64,000 nucleotides of DNA from Hymenoscyphus infarciens (taxonomy: Eukaryota > Ascomycota > Leotiomycetes > Helotiales > Helotiaceae), in assembly GCA_001414345.1 (NCBI GenBank), contig LLCB01000018.1:62001-126000 (forward strand). Direction: 5' to 3'. The notes under the pieces were generated by a model. The model made no database searches. It was not told the DNA's origin and saw nothing but the letters and a program-made list of their open reading frames with translations. The translations under genes were made by a program, and so were the position numbers. This document shows, piece by piece, positions 38,454 through 48,623 of this stretch (its first letter is position 1; each line of letters begins with the position of its first letter).

Positions 38454-38949
38454 TATAATAGTATACTATCCTAGATTATTATATAACAGCTAGATTATTA
38501 TATAATAGTACTATCTTAAATTATTAGTATTTATAAAACTGCCGATACCTCTAAGTAGTGCTAATACCTCTAATACCCCTAGAGCCGAGATTACGAATAA
38601 CTAATACTTATACAAGCGAAGTATCGAAGGTATTAATATCTAATATTCATATATAGAAGAGATTAAGGTTCAGATATTATATATTTAGCTTTTTAAAAGA
38701 TTAGAGGTTATATATTTAGCTTTTTAGCTCTTATTATTTAGTATTAGTTATATTAAGCAAGGCTTAGTTATTATTATTATTAGAACTTAGAAGCTTCTAA
38801 CCTTCTTATATATAGACGTTTATATTCGATATAGTAGAGAGACAGTTATTATTTTCTTCTATATCAGTACCTAGTATCTATATACGTCATTCTACTATAC
38901 ATACTCCTATATGCCTCTACTATAGTTATATATATTTCGTACCGTTACA
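38454..38949 (+). repeat. 3' LTR of the chromovirus
   Basis: Direct repeat of 30861-31356, preceded by a polypurine tract and ending TTACA. It is followed by CTAAT, which also precedes the 5' LTR. It keeps C or G at several places where the 5' copy is mutated and the reverse, so both copies were mutated independently. Confidence 0.85.
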
Positions 38950-38954
38950 CTAAT

Positions 38955-39560
38955 TTATTTACCTAGTTTTTGTCTTAAAAGAGAAGTAAGAGATAAGCTT
39001 TAACTCTTATTTTAACTTTATCTCTTTTTACTTTAACCTTTTAATTTTACCTCTTTTTAGCTAATACGCTTTAACCTAAGCTTCTCTCTCTTATAAATAA
39101 TAAGTACGCTTAATATTATACTCTTCTATCTTAAGATATAAGTAAAAGTATAATCGAATAGTAGCTCTAATCTACCTAAAAGAAGGCCTATTCTAATCTT
39201 TATAGAATAGTAATAGACGTACTTTCTATCCCGTGTTTAAGTGCCTTAGTAGAACGCCTCTAGTCTTCGACTAAATTAGTAGTTATAGATTAACGTAATC
39301 GCCTTAAAGTATATACTATAGAGATACTCGAATATTTAAAGTCTTAGTATAAAATTATATCTTTTAATCTTATTAGCTAATTCTAGAGTAAGAAGGAGGT
39401 GTTTAATATATAGAACGTGCTTTAAAATAGCTTAGATAAGAGTACTTTTACTTATAGAATAAATAGTAGGTCTAGTTTTAGTTCGAGTTTTAAGAGGTCT
39501 ATAAACTAAACTTATTTTCGTTGTTTTTTCTAGTAGTATACATTTATTCTTATATTTTAA
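38955..39560 (+). pseudogene. hAT transposase, C-terminal part (RIP-degraded)
   Basis: The hAT reading resumes after the 3' LTR. Around 39220-39310 the translation shows the C-terminal dimerisation block: LSIPCLSALVERL with SSTKL and RNRLK after it, corresponding to the SIP-x-SA-x-ER-x-SS-K motif of hAT transposases. This places the C-terminus on the far side of the retrotransposon from the DN-S-NND core and shows the retrotransposon landed inside the transposase gene. Confidence 0.8.
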
Positions 39561-40431
39561 GTACTTAGATAGTTATTTCTCTTTATCTAAAGAATTTTAT
39601 AATATACTATTAATTTATTATTAAATAAAGAGTTATAAGAAGGCTTAGTTATTAGAGTACTATTACTAGGCTAATTATTTCGAAAACGTTATATCTAGTA
39701 AGTTAGTCGTTCTTAATAACCACGTCTTCTAAAAAGAAGCTCTAAACACTAAAAATTTAATTAAATACTAATTAGTTACTATTAAACTTCCTATTAAATT
39801 TAAAGTATTATAATTAATTATATACTACGATCTTTATATAAAATATTTAGTAAGATATACTAAGACCTAGGTCTTAGCATAGTATATATATAATATATAC
39901 TCTAAATATCTATTAATTTATATACTAAAAAGCGACTTTTAGCTACGTATTTAATTAAACTACTAGCTTCTTATAAAATCGCCTAATACGCTCGGTTTAG
40001 GCTATTTAGTATATAATAAACAACTCCTACTAATTATTTTATTAATATCTATTATTATTATTATATAGTTTTGAAGTAATAGAAGAGTATATAAAAAAGT
40101 ATGAATAGCCTTATTTTAAGAAAAAGTGGGTTTTAGTACTTACGAGTTATTAAAAGATATACCGTATGATATTACGATATTACAATAGTATTATAGCGTA
40201 TTTGGATACGTACTACTAGGATATCATAATAATATATTAATCTAAAATACTGCAGTATTTTATCACGATAATACTATCGACCACACTGTTATAAACTACA
40301 CATACAACGTCTCTGTCCCGGGGAATATCTATCCAGAAAAGGGAAAGAACCCCCCCGTCTTCCAAGTGGGAGAGATGAAAATTCAATATGTCATTACCCG
40401 TAAAATGCGTATTATCAACGACCGTTCACCA

Positions 40432-42143
40432 TTACCAATTCTGTCCCTGTTGTTGTCCAGAGTATCCTCCACCATAACTTTGGTTGGTTTGCGGACGAGT
40501 GTTGATTGGAATATGAGGCTGAGAACCACCGACTCCCGAGTTACCGTACAAACCCCCAGAGTGCTCGGCGTTATGTAGACCTTGCATGTGGGAATGTTGA
40601 GGTTGATCGAGATTTCCAGAGTGACCGCCTACTCCCTGGCCATAGTTTTGAGATGGTGGGGGATATTGTCCTCCTTGGCCGTAATGTTCTCCTCCTGGGG
40701 GATGGCCTTGGGGAGGCGGTGGATATTGACCTGGGGGTCCTCCTTGACTGTATCCAGATTGTTGACCAGGAGGTGGAGGGTACTGTCCAGGCTGGTGTTG
40801 TCCGTGTTGATCAGGCGGTGGGGGGTATTGACCATGCTGACCTTGGGGTGGTGGCGGATATTGCCCTGGTTGACCTTGGTTTTGACCATACGACTGTTGG
40901 GGATTTGGCGATCCGTAAAGTGGATTGCTTTGATGAGAAGGCGCTCCTCCATATTGGCTGTGAGAGTCTGCGGATCCATATGGGGGCTGTTGTGAATGAG
41001 CTGCCTGGCCATATCCTCCTCCTCCCGAAGGGTTATGTGGTTGCGAGGAAGGAGTTGGTTGGTGGTATGAACTTTGGCCTGATTGTACTTGTCCTTGTGA
41101 GGGAGGATTATATGCGTTCGCGCCATTTCCACCTTGATATGAAGTTGGAGGAGCAGATCCAGAGTATCCACCTTGTTGACCACTACCACCTGTAGAATAA
41201 CCATAATTATTTCCACCGTGGTTTTGTTGCTGCTACAAATTAATATTAGTCCCCTCTCCTGAAGACGTTATCTCAACCACGGAAAGTGAAGAACATACCG
41301 AGTGACCACCAAACATACCTCCAGCCATCCCACCCAAACTTCCCATCAAACCTCCACCACCTTGACTCTGATGCGCACCAGAGTAGTTTCCGCTTTGCTG
41401 GTTACTACTACTTGGTTTCTTACCACCGCCTAGTAGACTTCCGGCCAAAGCTCCCACGATACCACCCGCTCCACTGCTTTGTTTTCCACTGGAACCGTGA
41501 GATCCTCCTCCGAGGAAGGAACTTGCTAACCCTCCTAGACCTCCACTTCCACCGCCGCTGGTTTTCTTTCCACCCATCAGTTGGTTCATTGCGAAAGACT
41601 AAAAAAACAAAATTGTCAGCATAAACTCCCTCTTATCCTATGGTGAGCACTCGAGTGTGCGAAAGAGAACAAACGTACACCAATCCCTCTATCCCCACTA
41701 TAAGGTTCCGTCGTCCCATCCGCATGTCTGATACTCTGACTCCCATCCGCATTCGTTATGATGTTCAAATCCTGCTGTCCTCCTAGACCTCCGGGTCCTT
41801 GCGAACCTGGTGGTCCTCCATAGGGGCTCTCATTGTTCTGGGGCGTTGCGGATGCGGAACCTGTTGGAGCTGCGTGCGTGGGTGTATCCCATTGCGAGGC
41901 GCCGGTGGAGAGTTGCACGAAGTAGTATTTTTTGGAGAGGCCGTCCCACTGGGCTATCCAGCCTTCGGGGAGGGGAGGGGGCGCGAAGGAGGGACCTTCT
42001 TGGCCTGGTCTTGAGGGGGATGTTAGCTGGGCATTTTCGAGGAGGCAGTGGGAAGAGGATAGAGGGTATGGGTTTTTGGAGTTTGAGGTTTGGGAGGATA
42101 GGAAGGGAATAGAATTGAGGACGTACGTTGCTGGGCCTGTCAT
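40432..42143 (-). CDS. WW-domain protein with Gly-rich and Pro/Gln-rich tail
   Basis: Four exons (42127-42143, 41679-42009, 41299-41598, 40432-41232) close in phase and give 482 residues. After the short start MTGPAT the second exon encodes one WW domain (LPEGWIAQWDGLSKKYYFVQLSTGASQWDTP, both tryptophans present), then a segment with NIITNADGSQSIRHADG. The third exon is Gly/Ser-rich with repeated LGGLASSFLGGG and GALAGSLLGGGK, hydrophobic glycine patches. The last exon is extremely rich in Gln, Pro, Gly, Tyr and Ser, with several GQYPPPP repeats, ending QQGQNW. WW domains bind proline-rich ligands, so the tail could be a self-ligand or a condensate-forming region; that is inference. Its function is not known to me. 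The first exon of 17 bp rests on the AC/GTACGT donor and could be wrong. The stop is only 144 bp from the hAT end. Confidence 0.75.
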
Positions 42144-43953
42144 TCTGGTGGGAGTTTTGCGATCGATTGTGGAATATCGAGGTTGGAGGGAGGAGGTGAG
42201 AAGGAAGGGTTTTGTTGCGAGTTCAGTCGCGGGATAAGGTGCGGTAAGACGCTCTCGTGCCTTACTTGGAGGGGTTAATCTTGAGGCTATGCTGTGGCTT
42301 ATCAAAGCTACTTCTCTACCTCAAAGAGATGTAGGTGAAGGAAGGTCGAAGGTTTGTAAAGTTTCCTTGCGAGAGATTTCAGCCACACTTTCCACGTTCT
42401 TGGGGGCTGGGAAGATGACGGTGGTGTATTTGCCCCTCTTGTTCAAATCAGATTCAGCTCGGCAGGGAACGTGTTTGAATGCTCGCCGAAGTTGGGTGAG
42501 GTGAGATTTCTAGAGATTTCTAGGGGTTACATGTGTCGACGGCTATGCGACTTTCTGGTGCCTATTTTCAGTCTGATTATTCACCAATATGATATTCATT
42601 GAGCCGAGTAAGTGACTCGAGCTTGAGGGAGGAACAGAGCTCTTTGTTTCACTGAATTGAGGGGGAGGTTCGTGTGTTTTTGCCCCGCCAGCTGAGGAAA
42701 ACGTTGGTGCGTCGATATCTTGGTGGCGTCATTTTGTCTGGGCGTTTAGATATATTCGAAGTGATTTTATTGTGGTTATTGTTTCCTGAAAGATTGTTAT
42801 TGTCGCTTGCTTTTCTGGTGTCTTCGTGTTTAGCTTGGTTGTTGGTCTGAGTAACCTATCTTCGCGCGCAAAATCGTGAACCGCACGTTTATTAAGTACC
42901 ACTCTCTTGCTAGACTATCAAAGGAGATTTGTGCCAATAGGCAATCACACATGGTTTTGTATTTATATCCCGCTGTTGGAATTTGTTATGCAAATATTCC
43001 AGAGAAGTTCTATCGCATATCATATTCCAAAGCTTCAACAACGTGATTGTGGAGTTACCTGATTACAGCCCATGTTTTATAGCGAGTCATAAAGGAAGAT
43101 CTTTTGGAATTCGTTGCACATCGCGCTTTTGTGAGTCAGTTCAGATGTCACGATGTGAGCTGACCCTCTATTTCAGGCTCTCAGCCAAGTACTCGTAAAT
43201 CCTTCATGAAGTCCAACCCATGGTTTAGAGTTGCCATTTCAAACATCTATGCTCAACTTTATAATGCGTTTCAATCTAAATCAGTGTTCTCGTTGCAAGT
43301 ACTCGGGCTTTTTTATGTTAACAGTATATCCACCCACCTATGAACAGTATCGTACTCCTACTTGAAACTTCACCAATTTTTTCTTTAAAAAGATAGTAGA
43401 AAGTACAAAAAAGGAGGGAGCAGCCAGGTCTACCATAGAGATAGTTGACATACTCAGGCTTCGCCAGACAGACCACAGAGGATAAGCCAACTAGGCAGGG
43501 TACATCGTACATTGATCACAGGGACCAAGACAACTGTACCGGAATCAGCCAGATAGACCACGGAGAATCTTTGATTGATTCATGGCTCTACTCTTCTTAT
43601 TTGAGTCTATATTTGTTTGTCCATTTAAATGGAGTGGTTCGCAGGGGAATGGAGAAATCGATTCCCTTCGTCTGAACTATTCCCGAACACTCGAGAACAA
43701 TATGTTTGACTTATCCTAGACGTTTTCGTACACTCTCAGATTCACAGCAAAGTATACGTTTGTGGAGCAATGACCAAAGCTTGATACTGTATATCTCAAA
43801 CTTCATAATCCAATCCAAAAGACGTATGTCTCCTCCCATTTTTGTAATATATCCATCAGGCTTAAAAGCCACCCAATGTCCTTCCACTAACCCCCACCTT
43901 CCAAATTCCAACTCCCACCCCTACCCATTTAAACCCCACCTCACTCATCTATA
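42144..43953. other. 1.8-kb intergenic region
   Basis: It should contain the WW-gene promoter and the 3' UTR of the LtrA-like gene. Only short ORFs without motifs are present on either strand, and no repeat or RNA gene was seen. Confidence 0.5.
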
Positions 43954-46425
43954 TTAAGCAATCTCATACATCCCCTTCTCCCCCTTCCCCCTCAACTCCT
44001 CAACCCTAACCATCCCCTCCTTCTTAACCCCCTCCAACTCCCTCTTACTAATTTTACAATTTGCTGTATACCTACACTTCCCCGTCTCATCCACCCCCCA
44101 CCAGCTATCTTTCGGACAACTAACTCCCCAGAGCTCAATCAACAAAACATACACCACACAACCCGTAACTACACTTATCAGCTGCAGAGAATTCAGATGT
44201 TCGGCAGCGGGGAGACAGAAGAGGATTATGCAGACAGCGAACCGGTTGGCGAGACGGAAGGATTTTCGGATTCGGATTGCGCGGTGGGGGTTTTTATGGA
44301 CGTCTGGAGGATGCGTTAGATTGTCGAGGATTTTGGGGAAGCAGCCGGGATTGGAATGATATGGGGATGATTTGGAGGCATGGTTGTAGAAAGATAAATA
44401 GCGCTACTTACGGGTTAGGGAAATGACTCCCATCAGGGCGAGGGCTAGGCCGAGACCGATGCAGTAGAAGAGGCGGAGGCCAAGGGGGATATGTTCTTCG
44501 GATTTTTCTTCGTACAGATGAGTTAAATCATGGGGATCGGCGTCTGAACAGTTATGGGCCATTACTAGTTTGGAGAGAGCGGAGGCTCCTAAAATGTAGG
44601 CTATGATGAAAGGGAGGTGGGCTGCTCCCTAGAGCATTGCTAGTGAAATCCCGAGTTAGAATCTTGTTCTTCGAAAAGGGAGAATTTGGAGGGGGCAATA
44701 AGCGAGAGAGGTTTCCTGGGAACAGCTTGAAATCTCTAGGACGATCATGAATTTCTTCGAGAACGTTTAAAAAAATTGAAACTGCGGATTTCCAATTCTC
44801 CCAAACCCTTCCGCGCAATATCTGAGAGTATCCTAGAATCTCTAACGGAAGGGGAAGAGACTTACCAGCTATAACATTCCTCCTAATAGCATGCGCAAAT
44901 AAATCCGCCCCATCCAACTCAAAGTAAATCCAATTAAAGCAAAAAGCCTGTATCAGACCCAAAACCGCCTTCCCAAAAAACGCATTCAATCCAAAAGATG
45001 CCGTACTCTGATAAATAACCGCCACAACACTATAACCAAAAACCAGCGTCACAAAAGCATTCGTCCTCTCAACTTTATGTTCAATGTTGACAGCGGGATA
45101 GAATTCGAATACTCGATATGACCACTCTCCAAGACCTGCATGAAGGTGTTTTGCTGTCCGGATGAAGAGGACTGCGAACATTCCGCCGGTGAGATCGAGG
45201 AAGATGGCTATCCAGACTAGGGCGAGACGGTTGGGGTAGTCGACGTAGATGGATGCGATCCAGAGGGCTGCTGGGATGAGGGTTACGAGGATTTGGGCTA
45301 TCATCATGCCGCGGATCATGGGAATTAGACGCATTACTAGGAGATAGTAGGAGCCCATGAAGAGGCGGGCGGCGAGGTAGAAGGAAATGAGCATGGACCA
45401 GGTGTCTCCGAAGGCTTCAAGCATTTGAGTTGTTAGACTAGGTTGTGTTAGTGAACCTCATCTATCTCCACTGAAGAAAGAATGGGGGGAAGAAGAGATG
45501 GAGAAGTGACATTATAGACTCTACATACCCAAGAAGACAAGCCATGATAAAGATTACCGAGATTCTCTGCAAGATATCATCCGTTTCGAACCATGAGACT
45601 ATCAATCCCAGGTCACTCCAGATTTTCCAGCTCATGATAAATGTGATTGTGAAGCAAAGAAGTTCTTGTCCATTTGGAACTTCAGAAGCGTGATCTCCGT
45701 TGATAGCCAAAATTCCAACATAGAGAAGATCAACGAAAAGCTCAAAAGAGGCTACTTCCGTAGTTCCTGAAGCTCGCCAAAGTAGGCCTTTGTGAAAGTA
45801 TTGCCGAACGATTGGCTGAGCTTTTGTTAGATAATTCCGAATTTTGCAAATGGAATGAAAAGAAGGCTCAATTTGAAGAAGAGAACACGTAAATAAGATA
45901 GCCCACCTTCCTATAAATCTTCATAATCTTCCCATTCTTCTTCTCCTTCCCCCAATCCTTCTTCTCATGATCCGGATCGTGAAACCCATTAATACTACTC
46001 GCCGAACTCCCCGGCGCACTCCCATCATCATAAGTCCTCAAATGAGCACTATACCCATACTTGCTAAAATTCGCATCCAGCGCCACAGAATGATCGGTCA
46101 ACATATGTAGCTCCGATCCAAGAGCATCTAGCTCTGCCTTTACATTTTCAAACTCATCATATGCTTCCCCATGTTTGGCCTTGAGAGCTTCCCTTTTACT
46201 TTCATGATGTGAATGAGCTTGTCGTAAAGCTTCCAAATGTTCAGGGGAACCGAAAATCACGAGGTCGAATGGTTCTTCCTTACTGCGTACAGCGGCGAGA
46301 CGTTGACGTAGCGTTTCTGCCTCTTCGGGCGAGAGAGCGATATGAATTTCCCTTCCATCAGGTAGGATGAAGTTTTTCAGGCGTCGACCACGATGATGGT
46401 GTTGATGGTGGGTTCCTGTTGTCAT
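43954..46425 (-). CDS. LtrA-family (low temperature requirement A) multi-pass membrane protein
   Basis: Five exons (45907-46425, 45529-45815, 44866-45437, 44412-44621, 43954-44303) close in phase and give about 645 residues. The first 170 residues are soluble, His-rich and charged. Then the LtrA-like domain begins with FHKGLLWRASGTTEVASFELFVDLLYVGILA, a typical family opening, followed by about eight to ten hydrophobic segments and AHLPFIIAYILGASALSKLV near the end of the domain. A charged cytosolic tail follows. The LtrA family is named after a Listeria gene needed for growth in the cold; the function of fungal members is unknown. The fourth exon's acceptor (GAGCAG before CCCACCTC) was chosen because it alone keeps frame. 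A plasma membrane or endomembrane location is expected. Confidence 0.8.
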
Positions 46426-47481
46426 GCCGCTCAGGGTTGTTAGTGTTGTTGATTTTTGATAACTGCAAGGGGGCTTTCAGCCGCAACCAGCACCTGGGGA
46501 TTTCAAAACACTATTTGTATGTATGAAGAATCCTGGAGAATGGGCTCCCGAAAAAGAGGAGACTTGCAAGAAGGGAAAGAGAAAGAAGCGGCAGCCTCTT
46601 TATTGCTCACAACATCTTGGCGTCGCTGCAGGATGCTTACTGTAAGCTTGGCTTTGGGATTGAGGCACTATTTGGTTGAGTGAACAGGGGAAAGTTCTTG
46701 AATGACATTGCGACCCCACGAACACTAGAAACGATGAGTACTCGACAAGGAGTAGTCGCAAAAATAAGGTAAAAATATGAATAGATGCGCAAGATAACAG
46801 TTTACTATGGCATAGCTTCAGGAATGTTTTTATCTTGTTTGCGTAGAGCTATTCAAGCTGGCACACAGCAATGTCCACCGGGAGGAGGAGGATTAATGGA
46901 AGCTTAAGCACGGAGCACATGGTGATCAAGCACTCTTCTTTTTTTAAGCAATTGAGATGCGATAGAGAAACTCTACGAGTAGTGACTTATTTAAATAAGT
47001 CTTCGTGAGAAAGTAATCGCTTCGAAAAACAATATACTTGGTATGGGAAATGCTAATTTGTACTTGTGCGATTCCAAATACCAAACACATCACACGAATC
47101 CCACTCTGAAACACTTGCATTCGCTTCATTTGCTCATTACTGACAAGCAAGCTAAATTGTAAAGGAGACCTTAGCGCGGGTCCAATAAACCTTGGTTTAG
47201 TTTTCTATCGACCTTCTTCTCCCCATGGCCTTTGCTAAGTCCTACTCGATAAACGGCACGAGTCTGGTTTAAATGATCTTCTCACCAGATGCAAAGATGT
47301 TTCCTAAAATGAATACAAATGGGACAGAGTCTCTGTCAACGCTGTGGGTAAACTTAAGTAAAATAATAATACACTAGGAGAGTCAAATCAAGCATACGAC
47401 TTTTGTTACTCCTTGTTCTCTCCAGTCTTTTGAAGCAATTGTCCTGGTTGTTCTACGACTTCTCGAAGAATACTTTCTTGC
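46426..47481. other. Intergenic, nothing recognised
   Basis: It holds the promoter of the LtrA-like gene. Short ORFs on both strands show no motif, and composition is ordinary. Confidence 0.5.
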
Positions 47482-47975
47482 TCACTCGCGAATTTGCTCG
47501 CAAGCTAGAAGAAACAGGATGAGCATACTATAATAATTCGCAAAATCCAGACGAATTAAAATACCTCCGCATTCGCAAGCGAACAAGAAGTTAGCCATTT
47601 TTTCTTCTTCGCGCTTTTGCGGAAAAGGCAATGACCGAGAGCATGCAAACAAGAATGATGTGTTACCATCTATGACAACATATGCATTGGGGAATTGATC
47701 CAAGTACACAACGGAATATCCAAGTCTTCTGATGGTAGATATGGCAAGGAGGTCTTCCCGGAATGTATATTTTTGGAATTCGTTCAACGTCAAACCCCTT
47801 CTCGTTCTGCCGTCGTGATATATAATAGACTGCTGAAAAGAATATAGAACCAGAGTCAGAACACCCGAAAGATGGAAATGGACCAGAGTCTAGGATAGGG
47901 GAGCAGTACTGCCATACCGTCACTAGCACCACCTCTCACAACCTGGATAGCTACCAGGGGAGTATTGGGACTCAT
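47482..47975 (-). CDS. Hypothetical small protein, doubtful gene
   Basis: The minus strand has an open stretch with NEFQKYTFREDLLAISTIRRL and YSVVYLDQFPNAYVVIDG that looks more protein-like than its neighbours, and an upstream ATG at 47975 beginning MSPNTPLVAIQVVRGGASD before a possible GTATGG donor, with CAG acceptors near 47838. The junction phase does not close cleanly with the longer downstream frame, so the gene model is uncertain and could be a fragment or a chance reading. No family is recognised, and no membrane segment or signal peptide is obvious. Confidence 0.3.
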
Positions 47976-48623
47976 AGGTGGACGTTCGTAGCCTCGCTTG
48001 CATTGTTGGCCTTTCACGGATTGTTCTTTCAACTACCCTGTTTGTCTATGCCAACAAGATGACTGAATATCATGAGATGCAACAATAGAAAAAATAATGC
48101 AATTGTGCCATGGGAAGAATAGAGAGAGTCACAATCCAGAGAATACGATCTGACAGCATTCTCACATAATACTGTTGAGTGGCGATTCACCAGAAGAATA
48201 AGTGGTGTTGAGCTGCGTATATTTGTGCCTGTCGCCAAAAGCAGGCCTGGCCGTTGGATCACGCCAAGACCCAAACCACGACTTGACTTCAACCTCTACG
48301 GTACGGAATCGTCATCTCAGGTTCTCTTTCGACCAGACTCTCCGCATCAACACCACGACTCCTCCACCGATACGTATCTTATTACCAATCTGCAAACGAC
48401 TCACGACGCGCCGAATACACGAATTTTCCATTCCCTCATCGCTCTCACCACCCCACACCGGCCCTCTCTTGCTTCTCAGCCTTTCCTGCATCAGACCCCG
48501 ACATCCCTCGACTGCGAGCAGATCGACGCGACCCAGCTTCGAGTGGCATCAGATTACAAGCCCCCGGCTTTTTGTGAAAATACCTGTGGCGAGGATACCT
48601 TCTTCTCCACACGGTCTAAAAGA
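47976..48623. other. Upstream region of the PP2A B-subunit gene
   Basis: This 650-bp stretch should hold the PP2A subunit's promoter and long 5' leader. It contains several upstream ATGs in long open frames (from 48202 and 48225). The true start at 48624 is fixed by family similarity, so these are probably leader sequence. Confidence 0.5.

Larger units (their letters stand above)
30861..38949 (+). mobile_element. Full-length Ty3/gypsy chromovirus (LTR retrotransposon), dead by RIP
   Basis: Two about 494-bp direct repeats flank 7.1 kb of interior. Ordered remnants, all on the plus strand, are: a CCHC-type zinc knuckle of Gag (about 32960-33010), an aspartic-protease LVD-G block (33253-33277), reverse transcriptase with the YLDD site changed to YLDN (34562-34590), RNase H (about 34998-35050), the integrase core with a D-F-K-x-F block (about 35901-35930), and a C-terminal chromodomain (about 36870-36960). 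A polypurine tract (AAAGAAGAGAGGAT) immediately precedes the 3' LTR. The PR-RT-RH-IN-chromodomain order is that of chromoviruses. Five bases CTAAT occur just outside both ends (30856-30860, 38950-38954), a likely target duplication. Stops are too dense for any protein. Confidence 0.88.
27700..40288 (+). mobile_element. hAT-family DNA transposon, RIP-mutated and split by a retrotransposon
   Basis: The 8-bp sequence TTATAAAC occurs directly outside both ends (27692-27699 and 40289-40296), the duplication size diagnostic of hAT elements. The inverted ends match: TAGTATAGTCGATAGTATT at the left, and CAGTGTGGTCGATAGTATT as the reverse complement of the right. All three differences are C-to-T or G-to-A changes. 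The interior encodes hAT transposase remnants on both sides of the inserted LTR element. Without that insertion the hAT would be about 4.5 kb, a normal size. It is certainly inactive. Confidence 0.85.

Noticed and set aside
40506..41216. Long open frames on both strands over the WW-gene last exon
   Set aside because: They are out-of-frame readings of the low-complexity Pro/Gln repeats. The frame that continues from the WW domain through proper splice sites is the real one.
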